NCBI RefSeq assembly: GCF_000585335.1
Contig: NZ_KK073872.1
Coordinates: 2,347,283 to 2,411,282, forward strand
Direction: 5' to 3'
DNA from: Cloacibacillus evryensis DSM 19522
Lineage (GTDB): Bacteria > Synergistota > Synergistia > Synergistales > Synergistaceae
Length of the DNA: 64,000 nt
This document shows positions 52,338-60,166 of this stretch, piece after piece. The position numbers and the translations under genes are program-made. The notes under the pieces are model-generated. The model searched no databases, was not told the DNA's origin, and saw only the letters and a list, made by a program, of their open reading frames with translations. Positions within the stretch are counted from its first letter, which is position 1. Every line of letters begins with the position of its first letter.

Positions 52338-52814
52338 ATGGGCAAATTAAGTGGTAAGAAACTTCTCCTGCTTGGTGAAAGAGACGGCGTACCTGGGCCC
52401 GCGATGGAAGCGTGCCTTAAGGATTCTGGAGCCGAGATAGTATTCTCAGCGACAGAATGCTTTGTCTGAACCGCGGCAGGAGCAATGGACTTGCAGAATC
52501 AGCAGCGTATTAAAGACGCCGCTGAGAAATTCGGAGCCGAGAACTGTGTAGTAGTATTAGGTTCTTCAGACGCGGAAGGCGCAGAGATCTACGCCGAAAC
52601 CGTCACGAACGGCGACCCGACCTTCGCAGGCCCGCTTGCTGGAGTCCCGTTGGGACTTCCCGTATATCACATCTTTGATGAAACGATCCGCGCGGAGTGC
52701 GATCCCGCGCAGTGGGAAGAGCAGATTTCCATGATGGAGATGGTCCTCGATCCCGAAGCGCTCGCCGCCGCCGTCAAAGGCATGCGTGATGAGTACAGCA
52801 AAGCACAGCTGTAA
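52338..52814 (+). CDS. grdA: Glycine reductase selenoprotein A (in-frame UGA)
   Basis: A 158-residue selenoprotein. TGA 52467-52469 at codon 44 lies in the classical motif [15 protein letters not shown], and the frame is open on both sides: residues 1-43 ([20 protein letters not shown] at the start) and on to TAA 52812-52814. Length and Sec position equal those of known GrdA. The selenium carries the carboxymethyl group to protein C, which releases acetyl phosphate. Read without Sec recoding it would look like a broken gene. AGGAGG lies 10 bases before ATG. Confidence 0.97.
52476..52494 (+). promoter_or_regulatory. Possible bSECIS hairpin of grdA
   Basis: GCAGG (52476-52480) pairs with CTTGC (52490-52494), 5 bp with one G-T, around a 9-base loop, beginning six bases after the UGA. 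It is weaker than the grdB structure, but its position is right. Confidence 0.45.
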
Positions 52815-52840
52815 TTAAGCCAAGACAACAAAAAGACATG

Positions 52841-52877
52841 GGGTCCTTTCCTTCGGGGGAGGGCCCCGTCTTTTTTA
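52841..52877 (+). terminator. Terminator after grdA
   Basis: A 12-bp stem 52841-52852/52857-52868 (GGGGTCC..., with some G-T pairs) capped by a TTCG tetraloop, then GTC and six T residues. It ends the grd run and separates it from the next gene. Confidence 0.9.
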
Positions 52878-52946
52878 CCGCGCTTGAAAATAAATGCTAA
52901 AATAGGCTCATTACGGCTTGTGTTTTCCAAGGAAGGAGACCGCCTG

Positions 52947-54962
52947 ATGTTTTTCCATGTCATCGTGCTAACGATACTACTGACCGCAATATTCTCGGCT
53001 CTTGGCAGGGTGCTCATTGAGCGCTGCGGACTGCGCGGCGAGGAGCCGTTATTTTATCTGATGCTCTCGCCCGCGATCGGCGCCGCCTTCTGGCTGGGAA
53101 CCACGCTTTTCCTGGGAATAACGTTTTCATACGGCAAGCCTCTCTTACTCCTTTGTTCAGCCGCCCTCATAATTTACCTTTGCCGTTTTCACCGCGATAT
53201 CGGCATAAAGGGCGCCCTTACGAAAGGCGAATGTTCCGTCCTGCTGCTCATACTCGCGGCGGCGCTTGTTACGACATATCCGCTCATTCCTCTGGATTCA
53301 GGCGGCGGCGTCTATTTTTCCGCGCCCATATACGACCATGTGAAGGCCGGCATCGTCGATTCGATCGCGCGAAACGGACTCCCGCCGCTGAGCCCCTTTC
53401 TCGCCGACGACGGGACGCCGGTCTTGTTGACGTACTATTACGGATGGCACGCATTAGCCGCACAGCTCGGCATCCTCTTTGGGATATCCGGATTTACCGC
53501 CGACGCGGCGCTCACGGCCTTCACCACCTTAACGGCCATCCTGCTGATGGGCGCCTTCGCCTACAAGCTCTCCGGCGCGAAGAGATCCGTGCTGTGGACG
53601 CTGTTTTTGTTTCTGATCCTCTTCCCCATAGACATGGCGAACAAAGACAATACGTTCCCCTGGCTTCTGCCTCTCATCGCGACGGAAAATTATCCGGGCT
53701 TCTGGGGACTTATCGACAACTGTATATGGGTCCCTCAGCATATCTTCTCCGCCTCGCTGGTCGTCATTGTCGTTTATCTCGCCGCGCTGATCATTCAGCA
53801 GGGCCGGATGCGGCCCCGGTTGGTCATGTTAGCCTCCGTGCTGGCGGCGGCCTCATTTTACACCTCCGTCTACGCAGGTATCTTCGCCTTCGCGCTTTTT
53901 TTCATATCGCTGCTCGTCTGCCTGCCCTTCTCCGCCGCGCTGAGGGAGTCCCTTCTGAAGGCGGCCCCCTCCGTCGCCGCGGCCGCGGCGATCACGCTGA
54001 TCATGAGCGTCTCCTACCTGCTCTATCTTTTTAACAACAGTCCGGCGGAAACTCCCCTGCTCTTCGGCGTATACCCCGCTTACGAATCCGGCGGGCTGCG
54101 GCAGTTTGTCTATGGGACGCTCCACCTTTTCCTCGTCACGCTGCCGGTACGTCTGGGCGTCATTTACGTCGGCGGCATGGCCGTAGCTTTAGGCGCGCTG
54201 TCATTCAAAAAATCGGACCGTCTGGCGGCGTTCTTCCTGAAACTCCTCTGCCTCGCGCCGCTGCTCTCCGCGGCCTTTATTCATTCGTCATTCTATACCA
54301 ACGATTACGGCTGGCGGACGACTACCGCGTCGGAGCTGATCCTGTACATTTTTACCGCCGTCCTTCTTGAGCGTTCATGGGAAAATATCTCCGCGCGCGT
54401 AAAATTACCGGCGCGGGCCGCCGCCGTTTTCGTCCTCGGCGTCACCGCCGCGTCGTTTGTCGTATTTATGCCGGAGACGGTCTCGCTGATCCTTTCACGA
54501 CAGCGCACCGCCCCGGAGATACACCGCGTCTGCAAAGGAGCCATCGCCGCCTGGGACGAGGTCAAAGCCCATACGCGCCCCGACGATCTGGCGCTCACGA
54601 ATCCGGACGGTTTTTTCGAGGTCCTGACCGTAAAGACCGACGATAATTACAGCACAAACTTTTTCCAGTTGCTCTACGCCGACCGCGGCACGCCGCTGTC
54701 AGATCTGATATTCGCGAAGTGCTATTCGGAATTTTACAACGACGACAAGCTGAAAAAACGCTACGGGGAGCTGCGGCGCATTTTCAGCGGCGAGGTCAGG
54801 GGCGGCGATGCGGACTACCTGGCGGACGAACTTCGGACCGCCGCGATCGTAGTGACCCCTCTGGACGGCCTGTGGCACGACCCGGGAGCGCTCGGAGCAA
54901 GGTTTGAAATAATTTCGGAGAAGGACGACTACAGGATATATCTGAAAAAGAAACAGCTTTAG
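52947..54962 (+). CDS. Large polytopic membrane protein (GT-C-like layout)
   Basis: A 671-residue protein with about twelve to fourteen membrane helices in the first 530 residues and a soluble C-terminal domain (about 530-671). The acidic pair region IYDHVKAGIVDSIARNGLPP and the YYYGWHALAAQLG stretch after the first helices recall GT-C glycosyltransferases, but no family is certain. It might transfer sugars from a lipid carrier to envelope targets; this is only a layout guess. ATG 52947 follows GGAGA. It is monocistronic and converges on the next gene. Confidence 0.65.
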   Translation: MFFHVIVLTILLTAIFSALGRVLIERCGLRGEEPLFYLMLSPAIGAAFWLGTTLFLGITFSYGKPLLLLCSAALIIYLCRFHRDIGIKGALTKGECSVLLLILAAALVTTYPLIPLDSGGGVYFSAPIYDHVKAGIVDSIARNGLPPLSPFLADDGTPVLLTYYYGWHALAAQLGILFGISGFTADAALTAFTTLTAILLMGAFAYKLSGAKRSVLWTLFLFLILFPIDMANKDNTFPWLLPLIATENYPGFWGLIDNCIWVPQHIFSASLVVIVVYLAALIIQQGRMRPRLVMLASVLAAASFYTSVYAGIFAFALFFISLLVCLPFSAALRESLLKAAPSVAAAAAITLIMSVSYLLYLFNNSPAETPLLFGVYPAYESGGLRQFVYGTLHLFLVTLPVRLGVIYVGGMAVALGALSFKKSDRLAAFFLKLLCLAPLLSAAFIHSSFYTNDYGWRTTTASELILYIFTAVLLERSWENISARVKLPARAAAVFVLGVTAASFVVFMPETVSLILSRQRTAPEIHRVCKGAIAAWDEVKAHTRPDDLALTNPDGFFEVLTVKTDDNYSTNFFQLLYADRGTPLSDLIFAKCYSEFYNDDKLKKRYGELRRIFSGEVRGGDADYLADELRTAAIVVTPLDGLWHDPGALGARFEIISEKDDYRIYLKKKQL

Positions 54963-54993
54963 CCAGCCGCCGATACTAATGACCGGAACGTCG

Positions 54994-55722
54994 TTATTGA
55001 TCCCCGTATTCAGGCGGGCAGGCGACAATATACTGCTGCACACGCTGGTCGACAGGCAGGGCGCCGATGTCGCGCCATGTGTGAAAGAACTCCTCGGCGG
55101 AGACGACCGAATAGCCATCCTGGCAGTGGTCGCAGACGTCGTCGCTGTCCATAAGGATCAGGACGTCGTCGGCGGTCGTTGGCGTGCCCATGGTGTCGTA
55201 ACCGATTATTACGCGCCAGTGCCCGCCGAAGCGCATATTCTCCACCATTACCGGCAGCCCGGAACGCAGCTTGCCGACGATAAAATCACGGAACTCGGCT
55301 GCGTTTTTAAAGATATTTTCCCCGCCGCGGCATTCGCGCAGGCTTGAGCACACCTTCCAGCCTATCTCTTCAAAAAAACGGCAGATACCAGCCGTACAGG
55401 TGCCGCCCTCGCCCCTTTCGTTGGGGACGCCGCTGGTGCCCATTCGCCGCATCAGCTCCGGTTCGTCATAGCAAGTGACGCCAAAGTACCAAAGGACCGT
55501 CAGCGCCGCCGCGGGGCCGCAGCTGTAGCATGTGGTCTGCTGGTAGGTCGGATAGTTGGTGAGCATCGTCAGCCCTTTGTCGTTGCTCTTCATTGAATAA
55601 AAATCGGGAGCTTTAAAATAGGGCGAATCCTTAACGTCCGAAATACCGGCATATCCCGCTGCGCTCTCCGGATGAGGGATTATCCAGTCGGGACGCGGGA
55701 CGCGTCTTACACGGCTGCGCAT
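54994..55722 (-). CDS. C39-like papain-fold cysteine peptidase
   Basis: A 242-residue protein with a C39-like peptidase domain: catalytic Cys in QQTTCYSCGPAAALTVLWYFG (about residue 70), catalytic His in GGHWRVIIGYDTMG (about 170), and the following Asp in DVLILMDSDD. No signal peptide or membrane helix is seen, so it is probably cytoplasmic, unlike bacteriocin exporters with C39 domains. Substrate unknown. ATG 55722 is favoured over TTG 55728. It follows a hypothetical gene by about 10 bases. Confidence 0.78.
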   Translation of the reverse strand: MRSRVRRVPRPDWIIPHPESAAGYAGISDVKDSPYFKAPDFYSMKSNDKGLTMLTNYPTYQQTTCYSCGPAAALTVLWYFGVTCYDEPELMRRMGTSGVPNERGEGGTCTAGICRFFEEIGWKVCSSLRECRGGENIFKNAAEFRDFIVGKLRSGLPVMVENMRFGGHWRVIIGYDTMGTPTTADDVLILMDSDDVCDHCQDGYSVVSAEEFFHTWRDIGALPVDQRVQQYIVACPPEYGDQ

Positions 55723-55732
55723 AGCCAAAGCC

Positions 55733-56344
55733 TCAGTCTGCGATCGAGCTCAGCCGGCCGAGCTGTTCCCGTTTCTGAAACAGCGCCAGCGCGACGCTCA
55801 GGATGTGAGTGTTGTCCACCCACAGGAACGAGGCGCTCGTAAGCAGCCGGTCGGTGGCTTCGGCGGGAGTAAATACGAGATTGCCGTTCACGATGCCCCA
55901 TTTAAGGCGCTTCCATTCGTAAAACTCCGACTGAGAGCCTTTGAAGAGCCCTTTCTGCGTTACTGTGACGCCCTCGTCGCCCACCTCAAAGTCGCCGAAC
56001 CGGTACGCTCTCCCCTTACGCAGTCCTTCAAGCATCTCCGCCATCAGGCGTTTCCCCACGGAGCGCCAGAAGCGCTGTGTGAGGTGCTCATAGAAATCGT
56101 TTTGTTTGGTCTTGATCGTAAATTCGCGGGTCTCTGTACCGAAGGTAGCCAGGTACCTCACCTTGGGAAGGGGGCCGCCCCGCCTCTGGTCCACGCCCCA
56201 GCGAAGCCGCGTTATCGTCTTGAGGGGGAACAGTTCGCCGCAGTACAAAAAACCGGCCGGGGTGATGTCAAGGGTTTTCTTGAAAGGCCAGACGCCAAAG
56301 CTGCAATGAAAATCTATTTCTTGATGCCATGATTTTTTATCCAC
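55733..56344 (-). CDS. Hypothetical protein
   Basis: A 203-residue soluble protein with no signal peptide or membrane helix. It holds repeated beta-strand-rich parts: FGVWPFKKTLDITPAGFLYC with ITRLRWGVDQRR, and again FEVGDEGVTVTQKGLFKGSQ with WKRLKWGIVNG, which look like a tandem duplication of a PH-like or similar small domain. I do not recognise a family. It lies immediately upstream of the C39-like peptidase and may be its partner or substrate. Confidence 0.6.
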   Translation of the reverse strand: MDKKSWHQEIDFHCSFGVWPFKKTLDITPAGFLYCGELFPLKTITRLRWGVDQRRGGPLPKVRYLATFGTETREFTIKTKQNDFYEHLTQRFWRSVGKRLMAEMLEGLRKGRAYRFGDFEVGDEGVTVTQKGLFKGSQSEFYEWKRLKWGIVNGNLVFTPAEATDRLLTSASFLWVDNTHILSVALALFQKREQLGRLSSIAD

Positions 56345-56356
56345 GACAGACCGCTC

Positions 56357-56842
56357 CTATAATCTTTCTTTTATGTCCACATATCCGACGCCGGAAATCG
56401 TCACAAAAAACCTGACCTCCGGACTCTTCTTTGATTTTACTATAAAAGTGGCCGCTGGGGTCATGGTAAACCAACGTCCGGAAAAAATTAATTCGCCGAC
56501 GCCCTCATAGGCCAGCGCCGCGTCCCCGAAAGTAAAGACCTCATGCTGCAAACTTTTCATTCCGCCAAACCAGATCAGCGTCATCTCATAATTACGATCC
56601 TTACCTTGAGTGAGCATAACGCGAAATTCCACGCTCTCACGCGCCGCCAGCGCCATCCGGTGTTTTATCCAGAGAGAAAAATCCTGCGCCTCGTTACGGA
56701 CCATGCGCCGTTCTCTTGCGATGGAATCCGAAAATGCCATAACGGAGATGCCGGCGGCGCTCCCGATGATCGTCAGCACCGCAAGCAGTTCCACCAACAT
56801 AAAGCCTATTTTTACACGAGGCTTGTCAGGCGTCATCTCCAA
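56357..56842 (-). CDS. Type IV pilin-like (pseudopilin) protein
   Basis: A 161-residue protein with a prepilin signature: after KPRVKIG comes FMLVELLAVLTIIGSAAGI, where cleavage would fall between Gly and Phe, with Glu at position 5 of the mature form. The rest is a beta-rich head. No other pilus gene is nearby, so it is either a stray minor pilin or part of a system encoded elsewhere. The start is uncertain: TTG 56842 or ATG 56836. It overlaps the thioesterase gene by 17 bases. Confidence 0.75.
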   Translation of the reverse strand: MEMTPDKPRVKIGFMLVELLAVLTIIGSAAGISVMAFSDSIARERRMVRNEAQDFSLWIKHRMALAARESVEFRVMLTQGKDRNYEMTLIWFGGMKSLQHEVFTFGDAALAYEGVGELIFSGRWFTMTPAATFIVKSKKSPEVRFFVTISGVGYVDIKERL

Positions 56843-57251
56843 TTATAGAAAGGACCCACAAATAGAAGGGATGCTCTTTCTTGAACAGCTTGCCGCTGCG
56901 GTCGGTGCAGCCATGCCTTGTCCACCCCTCTGTGAGCAGTTTGCTGTCGGCGGCGCGTACGACCCGGTATTCAAATTTTATGCTGTGGACCTTAAGGTCG
57001 GAAACACGCCCCCAAAGCTCTATCTCGTCATCGTAGCAGGCGGGATGTTTATAGCGGCAGTATGCCTCCACCACGGGAAGCATGAGTCCGTTTTCCTCCC
57101 ATTCGGTATAGGGCCTGCCCCAGCCGCGGCAGAGCTCGGTGCGTGTCACCTCGAACCAGTCCAGGTAATTGGCATTGTAAACTATCTTCATCTGATCCGT
57201 CTCACTGTAGCGCACCCTAATCTTCGCGGCAAGGGTGTATCTCTCTGCCAT
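56826..57251 (-). CDS. YbgC/FadM-type acyl-CoA thioesterase
   Basis: A 141-residue hot-dog-fold protein with the catalytic pattern RVRYSETDQMKIVYNANYLDW (in two parts; Asp in ETDQM is the nucleophile region), YDDEIELWGRVSDLKVHSIKFEY, and TEGWTRHGCTDRSGK. It hydrolyses small acyl-CoA thioesters; the substrate is open. It follows the EF-G-like gene by 20 bases and overlaps the pseudopilin gene. Confidence 0.88.
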   Translation of the reverse strand: MAERYTLAAKIRVRYSETDQMKIVYNANYLDWFEVTRTELCRGWGRPYTEWEENGLMLPVVEAYCRYKHPACYDDEIELWGRVSDLKVHSIKFEYRVVRAADSKLLTEGWTRHGCTDRSGKLFKKEHPFYLWVLSIIGDDA

Positions 57252-57270
57252 CTGTCATTCTCCTCTCTAT

Positions 57271-59184
57271 TTATGCGCCAAGCGCGCCGCGCTTATACAA
57301 AATATATTTGGCGCGGTCCAGGGGGGACACCCCGCGATAGGGCACCTCAACCCCCTCGCCCGGCGGGCAGGGGGCATAACCGGCGCTTACGGTTGAAAGA
57401 GCGCCGCGTCCGCCGGTGAGCGAGGCTATGCGCAGCGGGAAGTCCATGCTGGCGGCCAGCGGCAGGAGCCCCTCCATCATAAAAACGCCCCTGCGCACCA
57501 CGGGGCTGTCAAAAGTACCGCGCATCGCGATTATTTCACCGATCAGTTTGCCGCTCAGCTCCTCAGGAAAAGTGAGGCGGAATTTCTGAATCGGCTCTAA
57601 AAGTTCCGTGCCGCCGGCGACAAGTCCGTCCATTATCCCCATCGGCGTCGCCAACATAAAGTCGAGAGGATGTGTGTGCACCGTATGATGTTCGCCGCCG
57701 ACGAGCCTTATCCTTATATCCGTGACCTCCCAGCCCTTCGGCCCCTGCCGCAGCGCCTCGGGAATAGTCTGTCTCACCTGCGCCTGGTACCGCGTATATA
57801 TTTTATCGTTGGGGACGACGCTCTCAAAGACGACGCCGGAACCGACCGGCAGCGGCTCTATCTCAAAATCCATCACCGCCCAGCAGGGCTTGGGCATGGT
57901 GTATTCAACATAGCCGTGCGCGCGTTTGCACGGGCGCTCCTTATAGATCACCATCGGTTCGCCGATCGCCGCCTCAAGGCCAAAGCGGTCTTTGAGCAGC
58001 GTTTGAAGTATCTCTATCTGGATCAGCCCCGCAACGCGCACGAGCATCTCACGGGATTCCCTCTCCCAGATCACGTCGAGCAGCGGGTCCTCGGCCGCCA
58101 GCTCGGCAAGCGCGGCCGACAGCGCGGGATACTGCTGTTGGTCGGCGAGCGTTACCCTGACCCGCAGTGCCGGCGCCGCGATCTCCGCAAATGGGGGCAC
58201 GTACGAGGCGTCGCCGATAATGTCGCCGCTGACGGTTCCCGTCATGCCGTAGACCGCGCCCACCTCTCCGGCGCTGAGACAGCCTCTGTCCCTTTCCTTT
58301 GAGCCGAGCACCTCGCGTATCTGCGTCACCTTCTCGTCGCGGTCCGCGGTGGCGTTGCGCACGATATCCCGGTTTTTCAGCGTCCCCGAGAAGAGGCGGA
58401 TATGAGCCACCCTCCCCAGCGAGGGATTATGCTCCACTTTAAAGACGACTCCTGAGAGCGGTCCCTCCGGAGCAGGCCTCTTCGCCAGCCACGCGAGGAG
58501 ATCAAGCAGGGGCTCGACCCCCTCGCCCTTCAGGGCGGCTCCGCTGAGGACGGGGACGAGCTTTCTTGAATAGAAAGAATCCCGCAGGAGTACGCCAAGC
58601 TCTTCGCAACTGAAGGCTTCGCCTCCTCCCTCAAAAAATTTTTCCAGCGCCTCGTCGTCATATTCGGCGAGCGTTTCGGCAAGCGCTTCTTTGTCTCCCA
58701 GTTCCAGCGGACGCGGGGCGGTCCCGGTCAGCTCCCCTATCTCCGCCGTTACCGAACCGGCGTCGGCCCCGACGCGGTCCGTCTTGTTTATGAAGAAAAG
58801 CGCCGGTATCCCCATCTTGTCTATAGAATGCCAGATCAACTCGGTCTGCGACTGAACGCCCTCGACCGCGGAGACGACGATCACGGCGAGATCCATCGCG
58901 CGGACGGCGCGCTGCACCTCGGAGGAAAAGTCGCTGTGCCCCGGGGTGTCGATGATATATATCTTTCTTTCCCTCCACTCAAGCAGAGCGGAGGCGGCGC
59001 GGACCGAGATGCCGCGCCGGCGTTCAAAATCCATAAAATCGGTATGGGCGCTGCCGTCATCCACACGCCCCAGCGAACGGACGGCGCCGGCCCGGAAGAG
59101 CATCTGCTCCGTCAGCGTCGTCTTTCCGCCGTCGACATGGGCCAGGATGCCGATCGTCAGCGGGCGTGTTTCGCCTACAGCCAA
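57271..59184 (-). CDS. EF-G/TetM-like translational GTPase
   Basis: A protein of about 637 residues of the ribosomal-protection/EF-G superfamily. G1 is GILAHVDGGKTT (near residue 10-22), G2 in FERRRGISVRAASA, G3 DTPGHSDFSSEVQRA and G4 INKTDR. Later parts align with EF-G domains II-V (LSGVVFKVEHNPSLGRVAHIRLFSG). TTG 59184 is taken as start because it reduces overlap with the nitroreductase gene to 10 bases and puts G1 at the usual place; the frame is open to 59262. Tetracycline protection, LepA-like or other ribosome roles cannot be told apart by eye. Confidence 0.82.
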   Translation of the reverse strand: MAVGETRPLTIGILAHVDGGKTTLTEQMLFRAGAVRSLGRVDDGSAHTDFMDFERRRGISVRAASALLEWRERKIYIIDTPGHSDFSSEVQRAVRAMDLAVIVVSAVEGVQSQTELIWHSIDKMGIPALFFINKTDRVGADAGSVTAEIGELTGTAPRPLELGDKEALAETLAEYDDEALEKFFEGGGEAFSCEELGVLLRDSFYSRKLVPVLSGAALKGEGVEPLLDLLAWLAKRPAPEGPLSGVVFKVEHNPSLGRVAHIRLFSGTLKNRDIVRNATADRDEKVTQIREVLGSKERDRGCLSAGEVGAVYGMTGTVSGDIIGDASYVPPFAEIAAPALRVRVTLADQQQYPALSAALAELAAEDPLLDVIWERESREMLVRVAGLIQIEILQTLLKDRFGLEAAIGEPMVIYKERPCKRAHGYVEYTMPKPCWAVMDFEIEPLPVGSGVVFESVVPNDKIYTRYQAQVRQTIPEALRQGPKGWEVTDIRIRLVGGEHHTVHTHPLDFMLATPMGIMDGLVAGGTELLEPIQKFRLTFPEELSGKLIGEIIAMRGTFDSPVVRRGVFMMEGLLPLAASMDFPLRIASLTGGRGALSTVSAGYAPCPPGEGVEVPYRGVSPLDRAKYILYKRGALGA

Positions 59185-59996
59185 TGTATCTTTGCTTCCC
59201 GGCGCGGTGGATACTGGCGCAGAGGCAGGATCTGGGGCCAGCCCATCATCTGGGCGCCGCATATATGTTCGTCCTCGCCGATCCCGAGGTATTCCCGCAG
59301 CGGCGCGAAATTCCTGATCGCCGTCGTCAGATAGCCGCCCCAGCAGCAGCCGATCCCCAGCCCATGAGCCGCCAATTCAAGGTAGGTAAGGGCGATCGCT
59401 CCGTCCTCGGGCCAACGGTGATCCTTCGGCACCACCGCCACCGCGACATGCGGAGCGCCCCGCAGCAGCGCGTCTTCACCGCTTTTGGCCTTTGCGATCA
59501 TCGCGGCTCCCAGCAGCGATCCGGGAGCGGTGGGGTTTTTGAATATCTCCTCGCGGAACCAGCAGAGGATGAGATTAGTTATCTCCTTAGTCTTCGCCGG
59601 GTCTTCCGAAACCACCCAGCGCACCGGCTGATAATTTACAGCCGTCGGCGCCTGCCGCACCGTCTCAAATATCCGCTCAAAGCTCCCGCGCGGTATACGC
59701 TCATCTTTGAACTTACGGATACTGCGGCGCGTCTTGAGCAGGTTTTCCGCCTCCTCGGCGGAGGGCATCGCAATATCTGCGCTCTTCACCAGCTTTTGGG
59801 GGTCCATGAAAGAGAGCGTATCAGCACATGCCGGACAGAAGAGGACGCACTGTGCGCACTGGATACAACGGTCGCCCTGTCTGGCTGCGATCTCAGGATA
59901 CCCTTCGCCGCCAAACTTTATTATCCCCGCGGGACAGATGCGCAGGCATGTTCCGCACTTTGTACACCTTTCACGATCAACTTTAAGTTCATTCAT
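59175..59996 (-). CDS. Nitroreductase with N-terminal ferredoxin domain
   Basis: A 273-residue fusion: two 4Fe-4S motifs, CTKCGTCLRICPAG and CIQCAQCVLFCPAC (residues 10-58), then a nitroreductase fold with RRSIRKFKDERIPRGSFERI, APTAVNYQPVRWVVSED and GLGIGCCWGGYLTTA. Such proteins transfer electrons from ferredoxin through FMN. Substrate unknown. It heads a minus-strand set of nitroreductase, GTPase, thioesterase, pseudopilin, hypothetical protein, peptidase with overlaps or short gaps throughout. Confidence 0.9.
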   Translation of the reverse strand: MNELKVDRERCTKCGTCLRICPAGIIKFGGEGYPEIAARQGDRCIQCAQCVLFCPACADTLSFMDPQKLVKSADIAMPSAEEAENLLKTRRSIRKFKDERIPRGSFERIFETVRQAPTAVNYQPVRWVVSEDPAKTKEITNLILCWFREEIFKNPTAPGSLLGAAMIAKAKSGEDALLRGAPHVAVAVVPKDHRWPEDGAIALTYLELAAHGLGIGCCWGGYLTTAIRNFAPLREYLGIGEDEHICGAQMMGWPQILPLRQYPPRREAKIHWL

Positions 59997-60166
59997 CGGC
60001 TTTCACACTCCTGATTATCAGCGTCTCTATAACAGACTAGATAATTTTATCACTACGGGGCAATTTTTTATCCTCCGATCACGCAAAAGCATGGAGCGCT
60101 TGCCTTCGTTTTAAGCTATAATCTGTGCTTGAAGCAGAGATGCAGCCGACTACAGGAGGTAATTTA

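Noticed and set aside
52485-52814. A separate 109-residue gene, or a grdA pseudogene
   Set aside because: It is the part of grdA after the Sec codon; the motif CFVUTAAGAMD continues without frameshift.
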